64,000 nucleotides of DNA from assembly GCA_963855995.1 (NCBI GenBank), contig OY979718.1, positions 29,545,282 through 29,609,281 of the forward strand. Direction: 5' to 3'. Both the position numbers and the translations under genes were made by a program. Positions 22,801-37,500 of this stretch are shown here, in pieces (positions within the stretch are counted from its first letter, which is position 1; each line of letters opens with the position of its first letter). A model generated the notes under the pieces. It saw nothing but the letters and a program-made list of their open reading frames with translations. It searched no databases and was not told the origin of the DNA. This DNA comes from Muricea muricata (Eukaryota; Cnidaria; Anthozoa; Malacalcyonacea; Plexauridae).

Positions 22801-25800
22801 CTTTTAGGTCCGTGATTGCAGTACATCATTGCGCTCAACTCGTTCACTTTAGCACTGAAAACATCATTTTAAGCTCTAAAACGTCGCCCTGATCGACATA
22901 AAACGGCGATTTTTAGTTGGTGATTTGAGCATGTTTTTACGCTCAAATCGCTTCTAGAACACTTAAAACGCAATTTTGATGGTTCTAAGATCGTTGCTGT
23001 TCAGTTTACTAGAAAGTTATAGGTTTCTCATGTCAACGGGTTACTTCGCTCATCTCGATAGTTTGAGCGCCGAAAACATGATTCCCGACTTGCTGAGTTC
23101 CGCAATTTCCATTTATTGGGTCTCTTTTAGGTCCGTCATTTCAGTACATTATTGCGCTCAACTCGTTCACTTTAGCACTGAAAACATCATTTTAAGCTCT
23201 AAAACGTCACCCTGATCGATTTGAAACAGCAACTTTTCGTTGGTAATTTCAGCATGTTTTTACGTTCAAATCGCTTCTAGAGCGCTTAAAACGCGATTTT
23301 TATAGTTCTAAGATCGTTTCTGTTCAGTGTACAAGCAAGTTATAGGTTTCTCATTTCAACATGTCATTTCGCTTATCCCGATGGTTTGAGCGCCGAAAAC
23401 GTGATTCCCGACTTGCTAAGTTCTGCAATTTCCATTTAGAAGGTCTCTTTTAGGTCCGTTATTGCAGTACATCATTGCACTCAACTCGTTCACTTTAGAA
23501 CTGAAAACATCATTTTAAGCTCTAAAACGTTGCCCTGATCGACATAAAACGGCAACTTTTAGTTGGTGATTTGAGCATATTTTTACGCTCAAATCGATTC
23601 TAGAACGCTTAAAACGCGATTTTGATGGTTCTAAGATCGTTTCTTCTCAGTTCACAAGTAAGCTCTACGTTTCTCATGTCAAGGTGTTATTTTGCTAATC
23701 TCGATAGTTTGAGAGCCGAAAATATGATTCCCGACATGCTTAGTTCTGCAATTTCAATTTAGAAGGTCTCTTTTAGGTCCGTGAATGCAGTACATCATTG
23801 CGCTCAACTCGTTCACTTTAGCACTGAAAACATCATTTTAAGCTCAAAAACGTCACCCTGATCGATTTAAAACGGCGATTTTAAGTTGGTGATTTGAGCA
23901 TGTTTTCACGCTAAAATCGTTCTAGAACGGGTAAAACGCAATTTTGCTGGTTCTAAGATCGTTTCTTTTCAGTTTACAAGAGAGTTATAGGTTTCTCATG
24001 TCAACGGGTTACTTCGCTCATCTCGATAGTTTGAGCGCCGAAAACATGATTCCCGACTTGATAAGTTCTACAATTTCCATTTATTGGGTCTCTTTTAGGT
24101 CCGTCATTGCAGTACATTATTGCACTCAACTCGTTCACTTTAGCACTGAAAACATCATTTTAAGCTCTAAAACGTCACCCTGAGCGATTTAAAACAGCAA
24201 TTTTTAGTTGGTGATTTGAGCATGTTTTCACGCTTAAATCGTTCTAGAATGGGTAAAACGCAATTTTGATGGTTCTAAGATCGTTTCTGTTAAGTTTACT
24301 AGAGAGTTTTCGGTTTCTCATGTCAACGGGTTACTTCGCTCATCTCGATAGTTTGAGCGCCGAAAACCTGATTCCCGACTTGCTAAGTTCTGCAATTACC
24401 ATTTAGAAGGTCTCTTTTAGGTCCGTGATTGCAGTACATCATTGCGCTCAACCCGTTCACTTTAGCACTGAAAACATCATTTTAAGCTCTAAAACGTCAC
24501 CCTATGGATTTAAAACGGCGATTTTAAGTGAGTGATTTGAGCATGTTTTCACGCTTAAATCGTTCTAGAATGGGTAAAACGCAATTTTGATGGTTCTAAG
24601 ATCGTTTCTGTTAAGTTTACTAGAGAGTTTTCGGTTTCTCATGTCAACGGGTTACTTCGCTCATCTCGATAGTTTGAGCGCCGAAAACCTGATTCCCGAC
24701 TTGCTAAGTTCTGCAATTTCCATTTATTGTGTCTCTTTCAGGTCCGTCATTGCAGTACGTTATTGCGCTCAACTCGTTCACTTTAGCACAGAAAACTTCA
24801 TTTTAAGTTCTAAAACGTCACCCTGATCGATTTAAAACGGCAATTCTAAGTTGGTGATTTGAGCATATTTTTACGCTCAAATCACTTCTAGAACGCTTAA
24901 AACGCGATTTTGATTGTTCTAAGATCGTTCTTTTCAGTTTACAAGCAAGTTATAGGTTTCTCATTTCAACATGTCATTTCGCTCATCCCGTTGGTTTGAG
25001 CGCCAAAAACCTGATTCCCAACTTGCTAAGTTCTGCAATTACCATTTAGAAGGTCTCTTTTAGGTCCGTGATTGCAGTACATCATTGCGCTCAACTCGTT
25101 CACCTTAGCACTGAAAACATCATTTTAAGCTCTAAAACGTCACCCTGATGGATTTAAAACGGCGATTTTAAGTTAGTGATTTGAGCATGTTTTTACGCTC
25201 AATACGCTTCTAGAACACTTACAACGCAATTTCGCTGGTTCTAAGATCGTTTCTTTTCAGTTTACAAGAGAGTTATAGGTTTCTCATGTCAACGGGTTAC
25301 TTCGCTCATCTCGATAGTTTGAGCGCCGAAAACCTGATTCCCGACTTGCTAAAATCTGCAATTTCCATTTATTAGGTCTCTTTTAGGTCCGTGATTGCAG
25401 TACATTATTGCGCTCAACTTGTTCACTTTAGCACTGAAAACATCATTTTAAGCTCTAAAACGTCACCCTGATCGATTTAAAACAGCAACTTTTCGTTGGT
25501 GATTTCAGCATGTTTTTACGTTCAAATCGCTTCTAGAGCGCTTAAAACGCGATTTTTATAGTTCTAAGATCGTTTCTGTTCAGTGTACAAGCAAGTTATA
25601 GGTTTCTCATTTCAACATGTCATTTCGCTTATCCCGATGGTTTGAGCGCCGAAAACGTGATTCCCGACTTGCTAAGTTCTGCAATTTTCATTTAGAAGGT
25701 CTCTTTTAGGTCCGTTATTGCAGTACATCATTGCACTCAACTCGTTCACTTTAGCACTGAAAACATCATTTTAAGCTCTAAAACGTCGCCCTGATCGACA

Positions 25801-27272
25801 TAAAACGGCGATTTTTAGTTGGTGATTTGAGCATGTTTTTACGCTCAAATCGCTTCTAGAACACTTAAAACGCAATTTTGATGGTTCTAAGATCGTTGCT
25901 GTTCAGTTTACTAGAAAGTTATAGGTTTCTCATGTCAACGGGTTACTTCGCTCATCTCGATAGTTTGAGCGCCGAAAACATGATTCCCGACTTGCTGAGT
26001 TCTGCAATTTCCATTTATTGGGTCTCTTTTAGGTCCGTCATTGCAGTACATTATTGCGCTCAACTCGTTCACTTTAGCTCTGAAAACATCATTTTAAGCT
26101 CTAAAACGTCACCCTGATCGATTTAAAACAGCAATTTTTCATTGGTGATTTGAGCATGTTTTTACGTTCAAATCGCTTCTAGAACGCTTAAAACGCGATT
26201 TTTATGGTTCTAAGATCGTTTCAGTTCAGTGTACAAGAAAGTTATAGGTTTCTCATGTCAACGGGTTACTTCGCTCATCTCGATAGTTTGAGCGCCGAAA
26301 ACATGATTCCCGACTTGCTAAGTTCTGCAATTTCCATTTATTAGGTCTTTTTTAGGTCCGTGAATGCAGTACATCATTGCGCTCAACTCGTTCACTTTAG
26401 CACTGAAAACATCATTTTAAGCTTTAAAACGTCACCCTGATTGATTTAAAACGGCAACTTTTAGTTGGTGATTTGAGCATATTTTTACGCTCAAATCGCT
26501 TCTAGAACGCTTAAAACGCGATTTTGTTGATTCTAAGATCGTTTCTGTTCTGTTTACAAGCAAGTTATAGGTTTCTAATTTCAACATGTCATTTCGCTCA
26601 TCCCGATGGTTTGAGCGCCGAAAACCTGATCCCCGACTTGCTAAGTTCTGCAATTTACATTTAGAATGTCTCTTTTAGGTCACTGATTGCAGTACATCAT
26701 TGCGCTCAACTCGTTCACTTTAGCACTGAAAACATCATTTTATGCTTTAAAACGTCACCCTGATCGATTTTAAACGGCAACTTTTAGTTGGTGATTTGAG
26801 CATGTTTTTACGTTCAAATCGCTTCTAGAATGCTTAAAACGCGATTTTGATGGTTCTTAGATCGTTTTTTCTCAGTTCGCAAGTAAGCTCTACGTTTCTC
26901 ATGTCAAGGTGTTATTTTGCCAATTATCGATGGTTTGAGAGCCGAAAATATGATTCCCGACATGCTTAGTTCTGCAATTTCAATTTAGAAGGTCTCTTTT
27001 AGGTCCGTGAATGCAGTACATCATTGCGCTCAACTCGTTCACTTTAGCACTGAAAACATCATTTTAAGCTCAAAAACGTCACCCTGATCGATTTAAAACG
27101 GTGATTTTAAGTTGGTGATTTGAGCATGTTTTCACGCTCAAATCGTTCTAGAACGGGTAAAACGCAATTTTGCTGGTTCTAAGATCGTTTCTTTTCAGTT
27201 TACAAGAGAGTTATAGGTTTCTCATGTCAACGGGTTACTTCGCTCATCTCGATAGTTTGAGCGCCGAAAACC
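19856..27272 (+). repeat. 23-monomer higher-order repeat, block 1 copy 2
   Basis: The second tandem copy of the 7417-bp unit. Identity with copy 1 stops at about 27300, where a type F tail (AATTACCATTTAGAAGG) replaces AATTTCTATTTATTAGG. The breakpoint lies inside the conserved stretch before that. A base seen only in this copy is 24453 C. Confidence 0.9.
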
Positions 27273-29960
27273 TGATTCCCGACTTGCTAAGTTCTGCAAT
27301 TACCATTTAGAAGGTCTCTTTTAGGTCCGTGATTGCAGTATATCATTGCGCTCAACTCGTTCACTTTAGCACTGAAAACATCATTTTAAGCTCTAAAACG
27401 TCACCCTGATCGATTTAAAACGGCAATTTTAAGTTGGTGATTTGAGCATATTTTTACGCTCAAATCACTTCTAGAACGCTTAAAACGCGATTTTGATTGT
27501 TCTAAGATCGTTCTTTTCAGTTTACAAGCAAGTTATAGGTTTCTCATTTCAACATGTCATTTCGCTCATCCCGTTGGTTTGAGCGCCAAAAACCTGATTC
27601 CCAACTTGCTAAGTTCTGCAATTACCATTTAGAAGGTCTCTTTTAGGTCCGTGATTGCAGTACATCATTGCGCTCAACTCGTTCACCTTAGCACTGAAAA
27701 CATCATTTTAAGCTCTAAAACGTCACCCTGATGGATTTAAAACGGCGATTTTAAGTTAGTGATTTGAGCATGTTTTTACGCTCAATACGCTTCTAGAACA
27801 CTTACAACGCAATTTCGCTGGTTCTAAGATCGTTTCTTTTCAGTTTACAAGAGAGTTATAGGTTTCTCATGTCAACGGGTTACTTCGCTCATCTCGATAG
27901 TTTGAGCGCCGAAAACCAGATTCCCGACTTGCTAAAATCTGCAATTTCCATTTATTAGGTCTCTTTTAGGTCCGTGATTGCAGTACATTATTGCGCTCAA
28001 CTTGTTCACTTTAGCACTGAAAACATCATTTTAAGCTCTAAAACGTCACCCTGATCGATTTAAAACAGCAACTTTTCGTTGGTGATTTCAGCATGTTTTT
28101 ACGTTCAAATCGCTTCTAGAGCGCTTAAAACGCGATTTTTATAGTTCTAAGATCGTTTCTGTTCAGTGTACAAGCAAGTTATAGGTTTCTCATTTCAACA
28201 TGTCATTTCGCTTATCCCGATGGTTTGAGCGCCGAAAACGTGATTCCCGACTTGCTAAGTTCTGCAATTTTCATTTAGAAGGTCTCTTTTAGGTCCGTTA
28301 TTGCAGTACATCATTGCACTCAACTCGTTCACTTTAGCACTGAAAACATCATTTTAAGCTCTAAAACGTCGCCCTGATCGACATAAAACGGCGATTTTTA
28401 GTTGGTGATTTGAGCATGTTTTTACGCTCAAATCGCTTCTAGAACACTTAAAACGCAATTTTGATGGTTCTAAGATCGTTGCTGTTCAGTTTACTAGAAA
28501 GTTATAGGTTTCTCATGTCAACGGGTTACTTCGCTCATCTCGATAGTTTGAGCGCCGAAAACATGATTCCCGACTTGCTGAGTTCTGCAATTTCCATTTA
28601 TTGGGTCTCTTTTAGGTCCGTCATTGCAGTACATTATTGCGCTCAACTCGTTCACTTTAGCACTGAAAACATCATTTTAAGCTCTAAAACGTCACCCTGA
28701 TCGATTTAAAACAGCAATTTTTCATTGGTGATTTGAGCATGTTTTTACGTTCAAATCGCTTCTAGAACGCTTAAAACGCGATTTTTATGGTTCTAAGATC
28801 GTTTCAGTTCAGTGTACAAGAAAGTTATAGGTTTCTCATGTCAACGGGTTACTTCGCTCATCTCGATAGTTTGAGCGCCGAAAACATGATTCCCGACTTG
28901 CTAAGTTCTGCAATTTCCATTTATTAGGTCTTTTTTAGGTCCGTGAATGCAGTACATCATTGCGCTCAACTCGTTCACTTTAGCACTGAAAACATCATTT
29001 TAAGCTTTAAAACGTCACCCTGTTTGATTTAAAACGGCAACTTTTAGTTGGTGATTTGAGCATATTTTTACGCTCAAATCGCTTCTAGAACGCTTAAAAC
29101 GCGATTTTGTTGATTCTAAGATCGTTTCTGTTCTGTTTACAAGCAAGTTATAGGTTTCTAATTTCAACATGTCATTTCGCTCATCCCGATGGTTTGAGCG
29201 CCGAAAACCTGATTCCCGACTTGCTAAGTTCTGCAATTTACATTTAGAATGTCTCTTTTAGGTCACTGATTGCAGTACATCATTGCGCTCAACTCGTTCA
29301 CTTTAGCACTGAAAACATCATTTTATGCTTTAAAACGTCACCCTGATCGATTTTAAACGGCAACTTTTAGTTGGTGATTTGAGCATGTTTTTACGTTCAA
29401 ATCGCTTCTAGAATGCTTAAAACGCGATTTTGATGGTTCTTAGATCGTTTTTTCTCAGTTCGCAAGTAAGCTCTACGTTTCTCATGTCAAGGTGTTATTT
29501 TGCCAATTATCGATGGTTTGAGAGCCGAAAATATGATTCCCGACATGCTTAGTTCTGCAATTTCAATTTAGAAGGTCTCTTTTAGGTCCGTGAATGCAGT
29601 ACATCATTGCGCTCAACTCGTTCACTTTAGCACTGAAAACATCATTTTAAGCTCAAAAACGTCACCCTGATCGATTTAAAACGGCGATTTTAAGTTGGTG
29701 ATTTGAGCATGTTTTCACGCTCAAATCGTTCTAGAACGGGTAAAACGCAATTTTGCTGGTTCTAAGATCGTTTCTTTTCAGTTTACAAGAGAGTTATAGG
29801 TTTCTCATGTCAACGGGTTACTTCGCTCATCTCGATAGTTTGAGCGCCGAAAACCTGATTCCCGACTTGCTAAGTTCTGCAATTTCCATTTATTAGGTCT
29901 CTTTTAGGTCCGTGATTGCAGTACATTATTGCGCTCAACTCGTTCACTTTAGCACTGAAA
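27273..29960 (+). repeat. Eight-monomer partial third copy, block 1
   Basis: Eight monomers in the order F,G',A,B,C,H,E,D repeat the last eight monomers of the preceding 23-mer at an offset of 2583 bp. The close match begins near 27430 and ends near 29880. Small differences include 27107 T versus 29690 C, and CTGATCCCC near 26631 versus CTGATTCCC near 29214. The first about 100 bp are a separate F-type tail. Confidence 0.85.
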
Positions 29961-31575
29961 ACATCATTTTAAGCTCTAAAACGTCACCCTGATCGATTTA
30001 AAACAGCAACTTTTCGTTGGTGATTTCAGCAAGTTTTTACGTTCAAATCGCTTCTAGAGCGCTTAAAACGCGATTTTTATAGTTCTAAGATCGTTTCTGT
30101 TCAGTGTACAAGCAAGTTATAGGTTTCTCATTTCAACATGTCATTTCGCTTATCCCGATGGTTTGAGCGCCGAAAACGTGATTCCCGACTTGCTAAGTTC
30201 TGCAATTTCCATTTAGAAGGTCTCTTTTAGGTCCGTTATTGCAGTACATCATTGCACTCAACTCGTTCACTTTAGCACTGAAAACATCATTTTAAGCTCT
30301 AAAACGTCGCCCTGATCGACATAAAACGGCGATTTTTAGTTGGTGATTTGAGCATGTTTTTACGCTCAAATCGCTTCTAGAACACTTAAAACGCAATTTT
30401 GATGGTTCTAAGATCGTTGCTGTTCAGTTTACAAGAGAGTTATAGGTTTCTCATGTCAACGGGTTACTTCGCTCATCTCGATAGTTTGAACGCCGAAAAC
30501 ATGATTCCCGACTTGCTAAGTTCTGCAATTTCCATTTATTAGGTCTTTTTTAGGTCCGTGAATGCAGTACATCATTGCGCTCAACTCGTTCACTTTAGCA
30601 CTGAAAACATCATTTTAAGCTTTAAAACGTCACCCTGATTGATTTAAAACGGCAACTTTTAGTTGGTGATTTGAGCATATTTTTACGCTCAAATCGCTTC
30701 TAGAACGCTTAAAACGCGATTTTGATGGTTCTAAGATCGTTTCTTCTCAGTTCACAAGTAAGCTCTACGTTTCTCATGTCAAGGTGTTATTTTGCTAATC
30801 TCGATGGTTTGAGAGCCGAAAATATGATTCCCGACATGCTTAGTTCTGCAATTTCCATTTATTGTGTCTCTTTCGGGTCCGTCATTGCAGTACGTTATTG
30901 CGCTCAACTCGTTCACTTTAGCACAGAAAACATCATTTTAAGTTCTAAAACGTCACCCTGATCGATTTAAAACGGCAATTTTAAGTTGGTGATTTGAGCA
31001 TATTTTTACGCTCAAATCACTTCTAGAACGCTTAAAACGCGATTTTGATTGTTCTAAGATCGTTTCTTTTCAGTTTACAAGCAAGTTATAGGTTTCTCAT
31101 TTCAACATGTCATTTCGCTCATCCCGTTGGTTTGAGCGCCAAAAACCTGATTCCCAACTTGCTAAGTTCTGCAATTACCATTTAGAAGGTCTCTTTTAGG
31201 TCCATGATTGCAGTACATCATTGCGCTCAACTCGTTCACTTTAGCACTGAAAACATCATTTTAAGCTCTAAAACGTCACCCTGATGGATTTAAAACGGCG
31301 ATTTTAAGTTAGTGATTTGAGCATGTTTTTACGCTCAAATCGCTTCTAGAACACTTAAAACGCAATTTTGCTGGTTCTAAGATCGTTTCTTTTCAGTTTA
31401 CAAGAGAGTTATAGGTTTCTCATGTCAACGGGTTACTTCGCTCATCTCGATAGTTTGAGCGCCGAAAACCTGATTCCCGACTTGCTAAGTTCTGCAATTT
31501 CCATTTATTAGGTCTCTTTTAGGTCCGTGATTGCAGTACATTATTGCGCTCAACTTGTTCACTTTAGCACTGAAA
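29961..31575 (+). repeat. Satellite segment A,B,E,F,G closing super-block 1
   Basis: Five monomers, starts 29961, about 30284, about 30606, about 30930 and 31253. The A,B,E,F part (29961-31252, 1292 bp) is the same four-monomer cycle found twice in tandem at 32866-35449. The E monomer carries TTTCGGGTCC, a rare variant shared with 63.47 kb, which anchors the alignment of the two super-block ends. Confidence 0.85.
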
Positions 31576-34500
31576 ACATCATTTTAAGTTCTAAAACTTC
31601 ACCCTGATCGATTTAAAACAGCAACTTTTCGTTGGTGATTTCAGCATGTTTTTACGTTCAAATCGCTTCTAGAGCGCTTAAAACGCGATTTTTATAGTTC
31701 TAAGATCGTTTCTGTTCAGTGTACAAGCAAGTTATAGGTTTCTCATTTCAACATGTCATTTCGCTTATCCCGATGGTTTGAGCGCCGAAAACGTGATTCC
31801 CGACTTGCTAAGTTCTGCAATTTCCATTTAGAAGGTCTCTTTTAGGTCCGTTATTGCAGTACATCATTGCACTCAACTCGTTCACTTTAGCACTGAAAAC
31901 ATCATTTTAAGCTCTAAAACGTCGCCCTGATCGACATAAAACGGCGATTTTTAGTTGGTGATTTGAGCATGTTTTTACGCTCAAATCGCTTCTAGAACAC
32001 TTAAAACGCAATTTTGATGGTTCTAAGATCGTTGCTGTTCAGTTTACTAAAAAGTTATAGGTTTCTCATGTCAACGGGTTACTTCGCTCATCTCGATAGT
32101 TTAGCGCCGAAAACATGATTCCCGACTTGCTAAGTTCTGCAATTTCCATTTATTGGGTGTCTTTTAGGTCCGTCATTGCAGTACATTATTGCGCTCAACT
32201 CGTTCACTTTAGCACTGAAAACATCATTTTAAGCTCTAAAACGTCACCCTGATCGATTTAAAACAGCAATTTTTCGTTGGTGATTTGAGCATGTTTTTAC
32301 GTTCAAATCGCTTCTACAACGCTTAAAACGCGATTTTTATGGTTCTAAGATCGTTTCTGTTCAGTGTACAAGAAAGTTATAGGTTTCTCATTTCAACATG
32401 TCATTTCGCTCATCCCGATGGTTTGAGCGCCGAAAACCTGATTCCCGACTTGCTAAGTTCTGCAATTTCCATTTATTAGGTCTTTTTTAGGTCCGTGAAT
32501 GCAGTACATCATTGCGCTCAACTCGTTCACTTTAGCACTGAAAACATCATTTTAAGCTCAAAAACGTCACCCTGATCGATTTAAAACGGCGATTTTAAGT
32601 TGGTGATTTGAGCATGTTTTCACGCTCAAATCGTTCTAGAACGGGTAAAACGCAATTTTGCTGGTTCTAAGATCGTTTCTTTTCAGTTTACAAGAGAGTT
32701 ATAGGTTTCTCATGTCAACGGGTTACTTCGGTCATCTCGATAGTTTGAGCGCCGAAAACCTGATTCCCGACTTGCTAAGTTCTGCAATTTCCATTTATTA
32801 GGTCTCTTTTAGGTCCGTGATTGCAGTACATTATTGCGCTCAACTCGTTCACTTTAGCACTGAAAACATCGTTTTAACCTCTAAAACGTCACCCTGATCG
32901 ATTTAAAACAGCAACTTTTCGTTGGTGATTTCAGCAAGTTTTTACGTTCAAATCGCTTCTAGAGCGCTTAAAACGCGATTTTTATAGTTCTAAGATCGTT
33001 TCTGTTCAGTGTACAAGCAAGTTATAGGTTTCTCATTTCAACATGTCATTTCGCTTATCCCGATGGTTTGAGCACCGAAAACGTGATTCCCGACTTGCTA
33101 AGTTCTGCAATTTCCATTTAGAAGGTCTCTTTTAGGTCCGTTATTGCAGTACATCATTGCACTCAACTCGTTCACTTTAGCACTGAAAACATCATTTTAA
33201 GCTCTAAAACGTCGCCCTGATCGACATAAAACGGCGATTTTTAGTTGGTGATTTGAGCATGTTTTTACGCTCAAATCGCTTCTAGAACACTTAAAACGCA
33301 ATTTTGATGGTTCTAAGATCGTTGCTGTTCAGTTTACAAGAGAGTTATAGGTTTCTCATGTCAACGGGTTACTTCGCTCATCTCGATAGTTTGAACGCCG
33401 AAAACATGATTCCCGACTTCCTAAGTTCTGCAATTTCCATTTATTAGGTCTTTTTTAGGTCCGTGAATGCAGTACATCATTGCGCTCAACTCGTTCACTT
33501 TAGCACTGAAAACATCATTTTAAGCTTTAAAACGTCACCCTGATTGATTTAAAACGGCAACTTTTAGTTGGTGATTTGAGCATATTTTTACGCTCAAATC
33601 GCTTCTAGAACGCTTAAAACGCGATTTTGATGGTTCTAAGATCGTTTCTTCTCAGTTCATAAGTAAGCTCTACGTTTCTCATGTCAAGGTGTTATTTTGC
33701 TAATCTCGATGGTTTGAGAGCCGAAAATGTGATTCCCGACATGCTTAGTTCTGCAATTTCCATTTATTGTGTCTCTTTCAGGTCCGTCATTGCAGTACGT
33801 TATTGCGCTCAACTCGTTCACTTTAGCACAGAAAACATCATTTTAAGTTCTAAAACGTCACCCTGATCGATTTAAAACGGCAATTTTAAGTTGGTTATTT
33901 GAGCATATTTTTACGCTCAAATCACTTCTAGAACGCTTAAAACGCGATTTTGATTGTTCTAAGATCGTTTCTTTTCAGTTTACAAGCAAGTTATAGGTTT
34001 CTCATTTCAACATGTCATTTCGCTCATCCCGTTCGTTTGAGCGCCAAAAACCTGATTCCCAACTTGCTAAGTTCTGCAATTACCATTTAAAAGGTCTTTT
34101 TTAGGTCCGTGATTGCAGTACATCATTGCGCTCAACTCGTTCACTTTAGCACTGAAAACATCATTTTAAGCTCTAAAACGTCACCCTGATCGATTTAAAA
34201 CAGCAACTTTTCGTTGGTGATTTCAGCAAGTTTTTACGTTCAAATCGCTTCTAGAGCGCTTAAAACGCGATTTTTATAGTTCTAAGATCGTTTCTGTTCA
34301 GTGTACAAGCAAGTTATAGGTTTCTCATTTCAACATGTCATTTCGCTTATCCCGATGGTTTGAGCGCCAAAAACGTGATTCCCGACTTGCTAAGTTCTGC
34401 AATTTCCATTTAGAAGGTCTCTTTTAGGTCCGTTATTGCAGTACATCATTGCACTCAACTCGTTCACTTTAGCACTGAAAACATCATTTTAAGCTCTAAA

Positions 34501-37500
34501 ACGTCGCCCTGATCGACATAAAACGGCGATTTTTAGTTGGTGATTTGAGCATGTTTTTACGCTCAAATCGCTTCTAGAACACTTAAAACGCAATTTTGAT
34601 GGTTCTAAGATCGTTGCTGTTCAGTTTACAAGAGAGTTATAGGTTTCTCATGTCAACGGGTTACTTCGCTCATCTCGATAGTTTGAACGCCGAAAACATG
34701 ATTCCCGACTTCCTAAGTTCTGCAATTTCCATTTATTAGGTCTTTTTTAGGTCCGTGAATGCAGTACATCATTGCGCTCAACTCGTTCACTTTAGCACTG
34801 AAAACATCATTTTAAGCTTTAAAACGTCACCCTGATTGATTTAAAACGGCAACTTTTAGTTGGTGATTTGAGCATATTTTTACGCTCAAATCGCTTCTAG
34901 AACGCTTAAAACGCGATTTTGATGGTTCTAAGATCGTTTCTTCTCAGTTCACAAGTAAGCTCTACGTTTCTCATGTCAAGGTGTTATTTTGCTAATCTCG
35001 ATGGTTTGAGAGCCGAAAATATGATTCCCGACATGCTTAGTTCTGCAATTTCCATTTATTGTGTCTCTTTCAGGTCCGTCATTGCAGTACGTTATTGCGC
35101 TCAACTCGTTCACTTTAGCACAGAAAACATCATTTTAAGTTCTAAAACGTCACCCTGATCGATTTAAAACGGCAATTTTAAGTTGGTGATTTGAGCATAT
35201 TTTTACGCTCAAATCACTTCTAGAACGCTTAAAACGCAATTTTGATTGTTCTAAGATGGTTTCTTTTCAGTTTACAAGCAAGTTATAGGTTTCTCATTTC
35301 AACATGTCATTTCGCTCATCCCGTTCGTTTGAGCGCCAAAAACCTGATTCCCAACTTGCTAAGTTCTGCAATTACCATTTAGAAGGTCTCTTTTAGGTCC
35401 GTGATTGCAGTACATCATTGCGCTCAACTCGTTCACTTTAGCACTGAAAACATCATTTTAAGCTCTAAAACGTCACCCTGATGGATTTAAAACGGCGATT
35501 TTAAGTTAGTGATTTGAGCATGTTTTTACGCTCAAATCGCTTCTAGAACACTTAAAACGCAATTTTGCTGGTTCTAAGATCGTTTCTTTTCAGTTTACAA
35601 GAGAGTTATAGGTTTCTCATGTCAACGGGTTACTTCGCTCATCTCGATAGTTTGAGCGCCGAAAACCTGATTCCCGACTTGCTAAGTTCTGCAATTTCCA
35701 TTTATTCGGTCTCTTTTAGGTCCGTGATTTCAGTTCATTATTGCGCTCAACTTGTTCACTTTAGCACTGAAAACATCATTTTAAGCTCTAAAACGTCACC
35801 CTGATCGATTTAAAACAGCAACTTTTCGTTGGTGATTTCAGCATGTTTTTACGTTCAAATCGCTTCTAGAGCGCTTAAAACGCGATTTTTATAGTTCTAA
35901 GATCGTTTCTGTTCAGTGTACAAGCATGTTATAGGTTTCTCATTTCAACATGTCATTTCGCTTATCCCGATGGTTTGAGCGCCGAAAACGTGATTCCCGA
36001 CTTGCTAAGTTCTGCAATTTCCATTTAGAAGGTCTCTTTTAGGTCCGTTATTGCAGTACATCATTGCACTCAACTCGTTCACTTTAGCACTGAAAACATC
36101 ATTTTAAGCTCTAAAACGTCGCCCTGATCGACATAAAACGGCGATTTTTAGTTGGTGATTTGAGCATGTTTTTACGCTCAAATCGCTTCTAGAACACTTA
36201 AAACGCAATTTTGATGGTTCTAAGATCGTTGCTGTTCAGTTTACTAGAAAGTTATAGGTTTCTCATGTCAACGGGTTACTTCGCTCATCTCGATAGTTTA
36301 GCGCCGAAAACATGATTCCCGACTTGCTAAGTTCTGCAATTTCCATTTATTGGGTGTCTTTTAGGTCCGTCATTGCAGTACATTATTGCGCTCAACTCGT
36401 TCACTTTAGCACTGAAAACATCATTTTAAGCTCTAAAACGTCACCCTGATCGATTTAAAACAGCAATTTTTCGTTGGTGATTTGAGCATGTTTTTACGTT
36501 CAAATCGCTTCTAGAACGCTTAAAACGCGATTTTTATGGTTCTAAGATCGTTTCTGTTCAGTGTACAAGAAAGTTATAGGTTTCTCATTTCAACATGTCA
36601 TTTCGCTCATCCCGATGGTTTGAGCGCCGAAAACCTGATTCCCGACTTGCTAAGTTCTGCAATTTCCATTTATTAGGTCTTTTTTAGGTCCGTGAATGCA
36701 GTACATCATTGCGCTCAACTCGTTCACTTTAGCACTGAAAACATCATTTTAAGCTTTAAAACGTCACCCTGATTGATTCAAAACGGCAACTTTTAGTTGG
36801 TGATTTGAGCATATTTTTACGCTCAAATTGCTTCTAGAACGCTTAAAACGCGATTTTGTTGGTTCTAAGATCGTTTCTGTTCTGTTTACAAGCAAGTTAT
36901 AGGTTTCTGATTTCAACATGTCATTTCGCTCATCCCGATGGTTTGAGCGCCGAAAACCTGATTCCCGACTTGCTAAGTTCTGCAATTTCCATTTATTAGG
37001 TCTTTTTTAGGTCCGTGAATGCAGTATATCATTGCGCTCAACTCGTTCACTTTAGCACTGAAAACATCATTTTAAGCTTTAAAACGTCACCCTGATTGAT
37101 TTAAAACGGCAACTTTCAGTTGGTGATTTGAGCATATTTTTACGCTCAAATCGCTTCTAGAACGCTTAAAACGCGATTTTGATGGTTCTAAGATCGTTTC
37201 TTCTCAGTTCACAAGTAAGCTCTACGTTTCTCATGTCAAGGTGTTATTTTGCTAATCTCGATAGTTTGAGAGCCGAAAATATGATTCCCGACATGCTTAG
37301 TTCTGCAATTTCAATTTAGAAGGTCTCTTTTAGGTCCGTGAATGCAGTACATCATTGCGCTCAACTCGTTCACTTTAGCACTGAAAACATCATTTTAAGC
37401 TCAAAAACGTCACCCTGATCGATTTAAAACGGCGATTTTAAGTTGGTGATTTGAGCATGTTTTCACGCTCAAATCGTTCTAGAACGGGTAAAATGCAATT

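Larger units (their letters stand above)
1..31575 (+). repeat. Super-higher-order repeat block 1 (about 32 kb)
   Basis: This is the first of two homologous super-blocks. It contains 88 monomers and one LINE. Positions 1-1612 match 31576-33188 at an offset of 31575. Positions 1613 to about 8990 match at offset 33191, LINE included. Positions from about 9223 to 29390 match at offset 32868, and about 30767-31407 match 63360-64000 at offset 32593. Each change of offset is close to a whole number of monomers. The phase of the block is set by the window start, so the true duplication junction cannot be placed. Confidence 0.9.
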
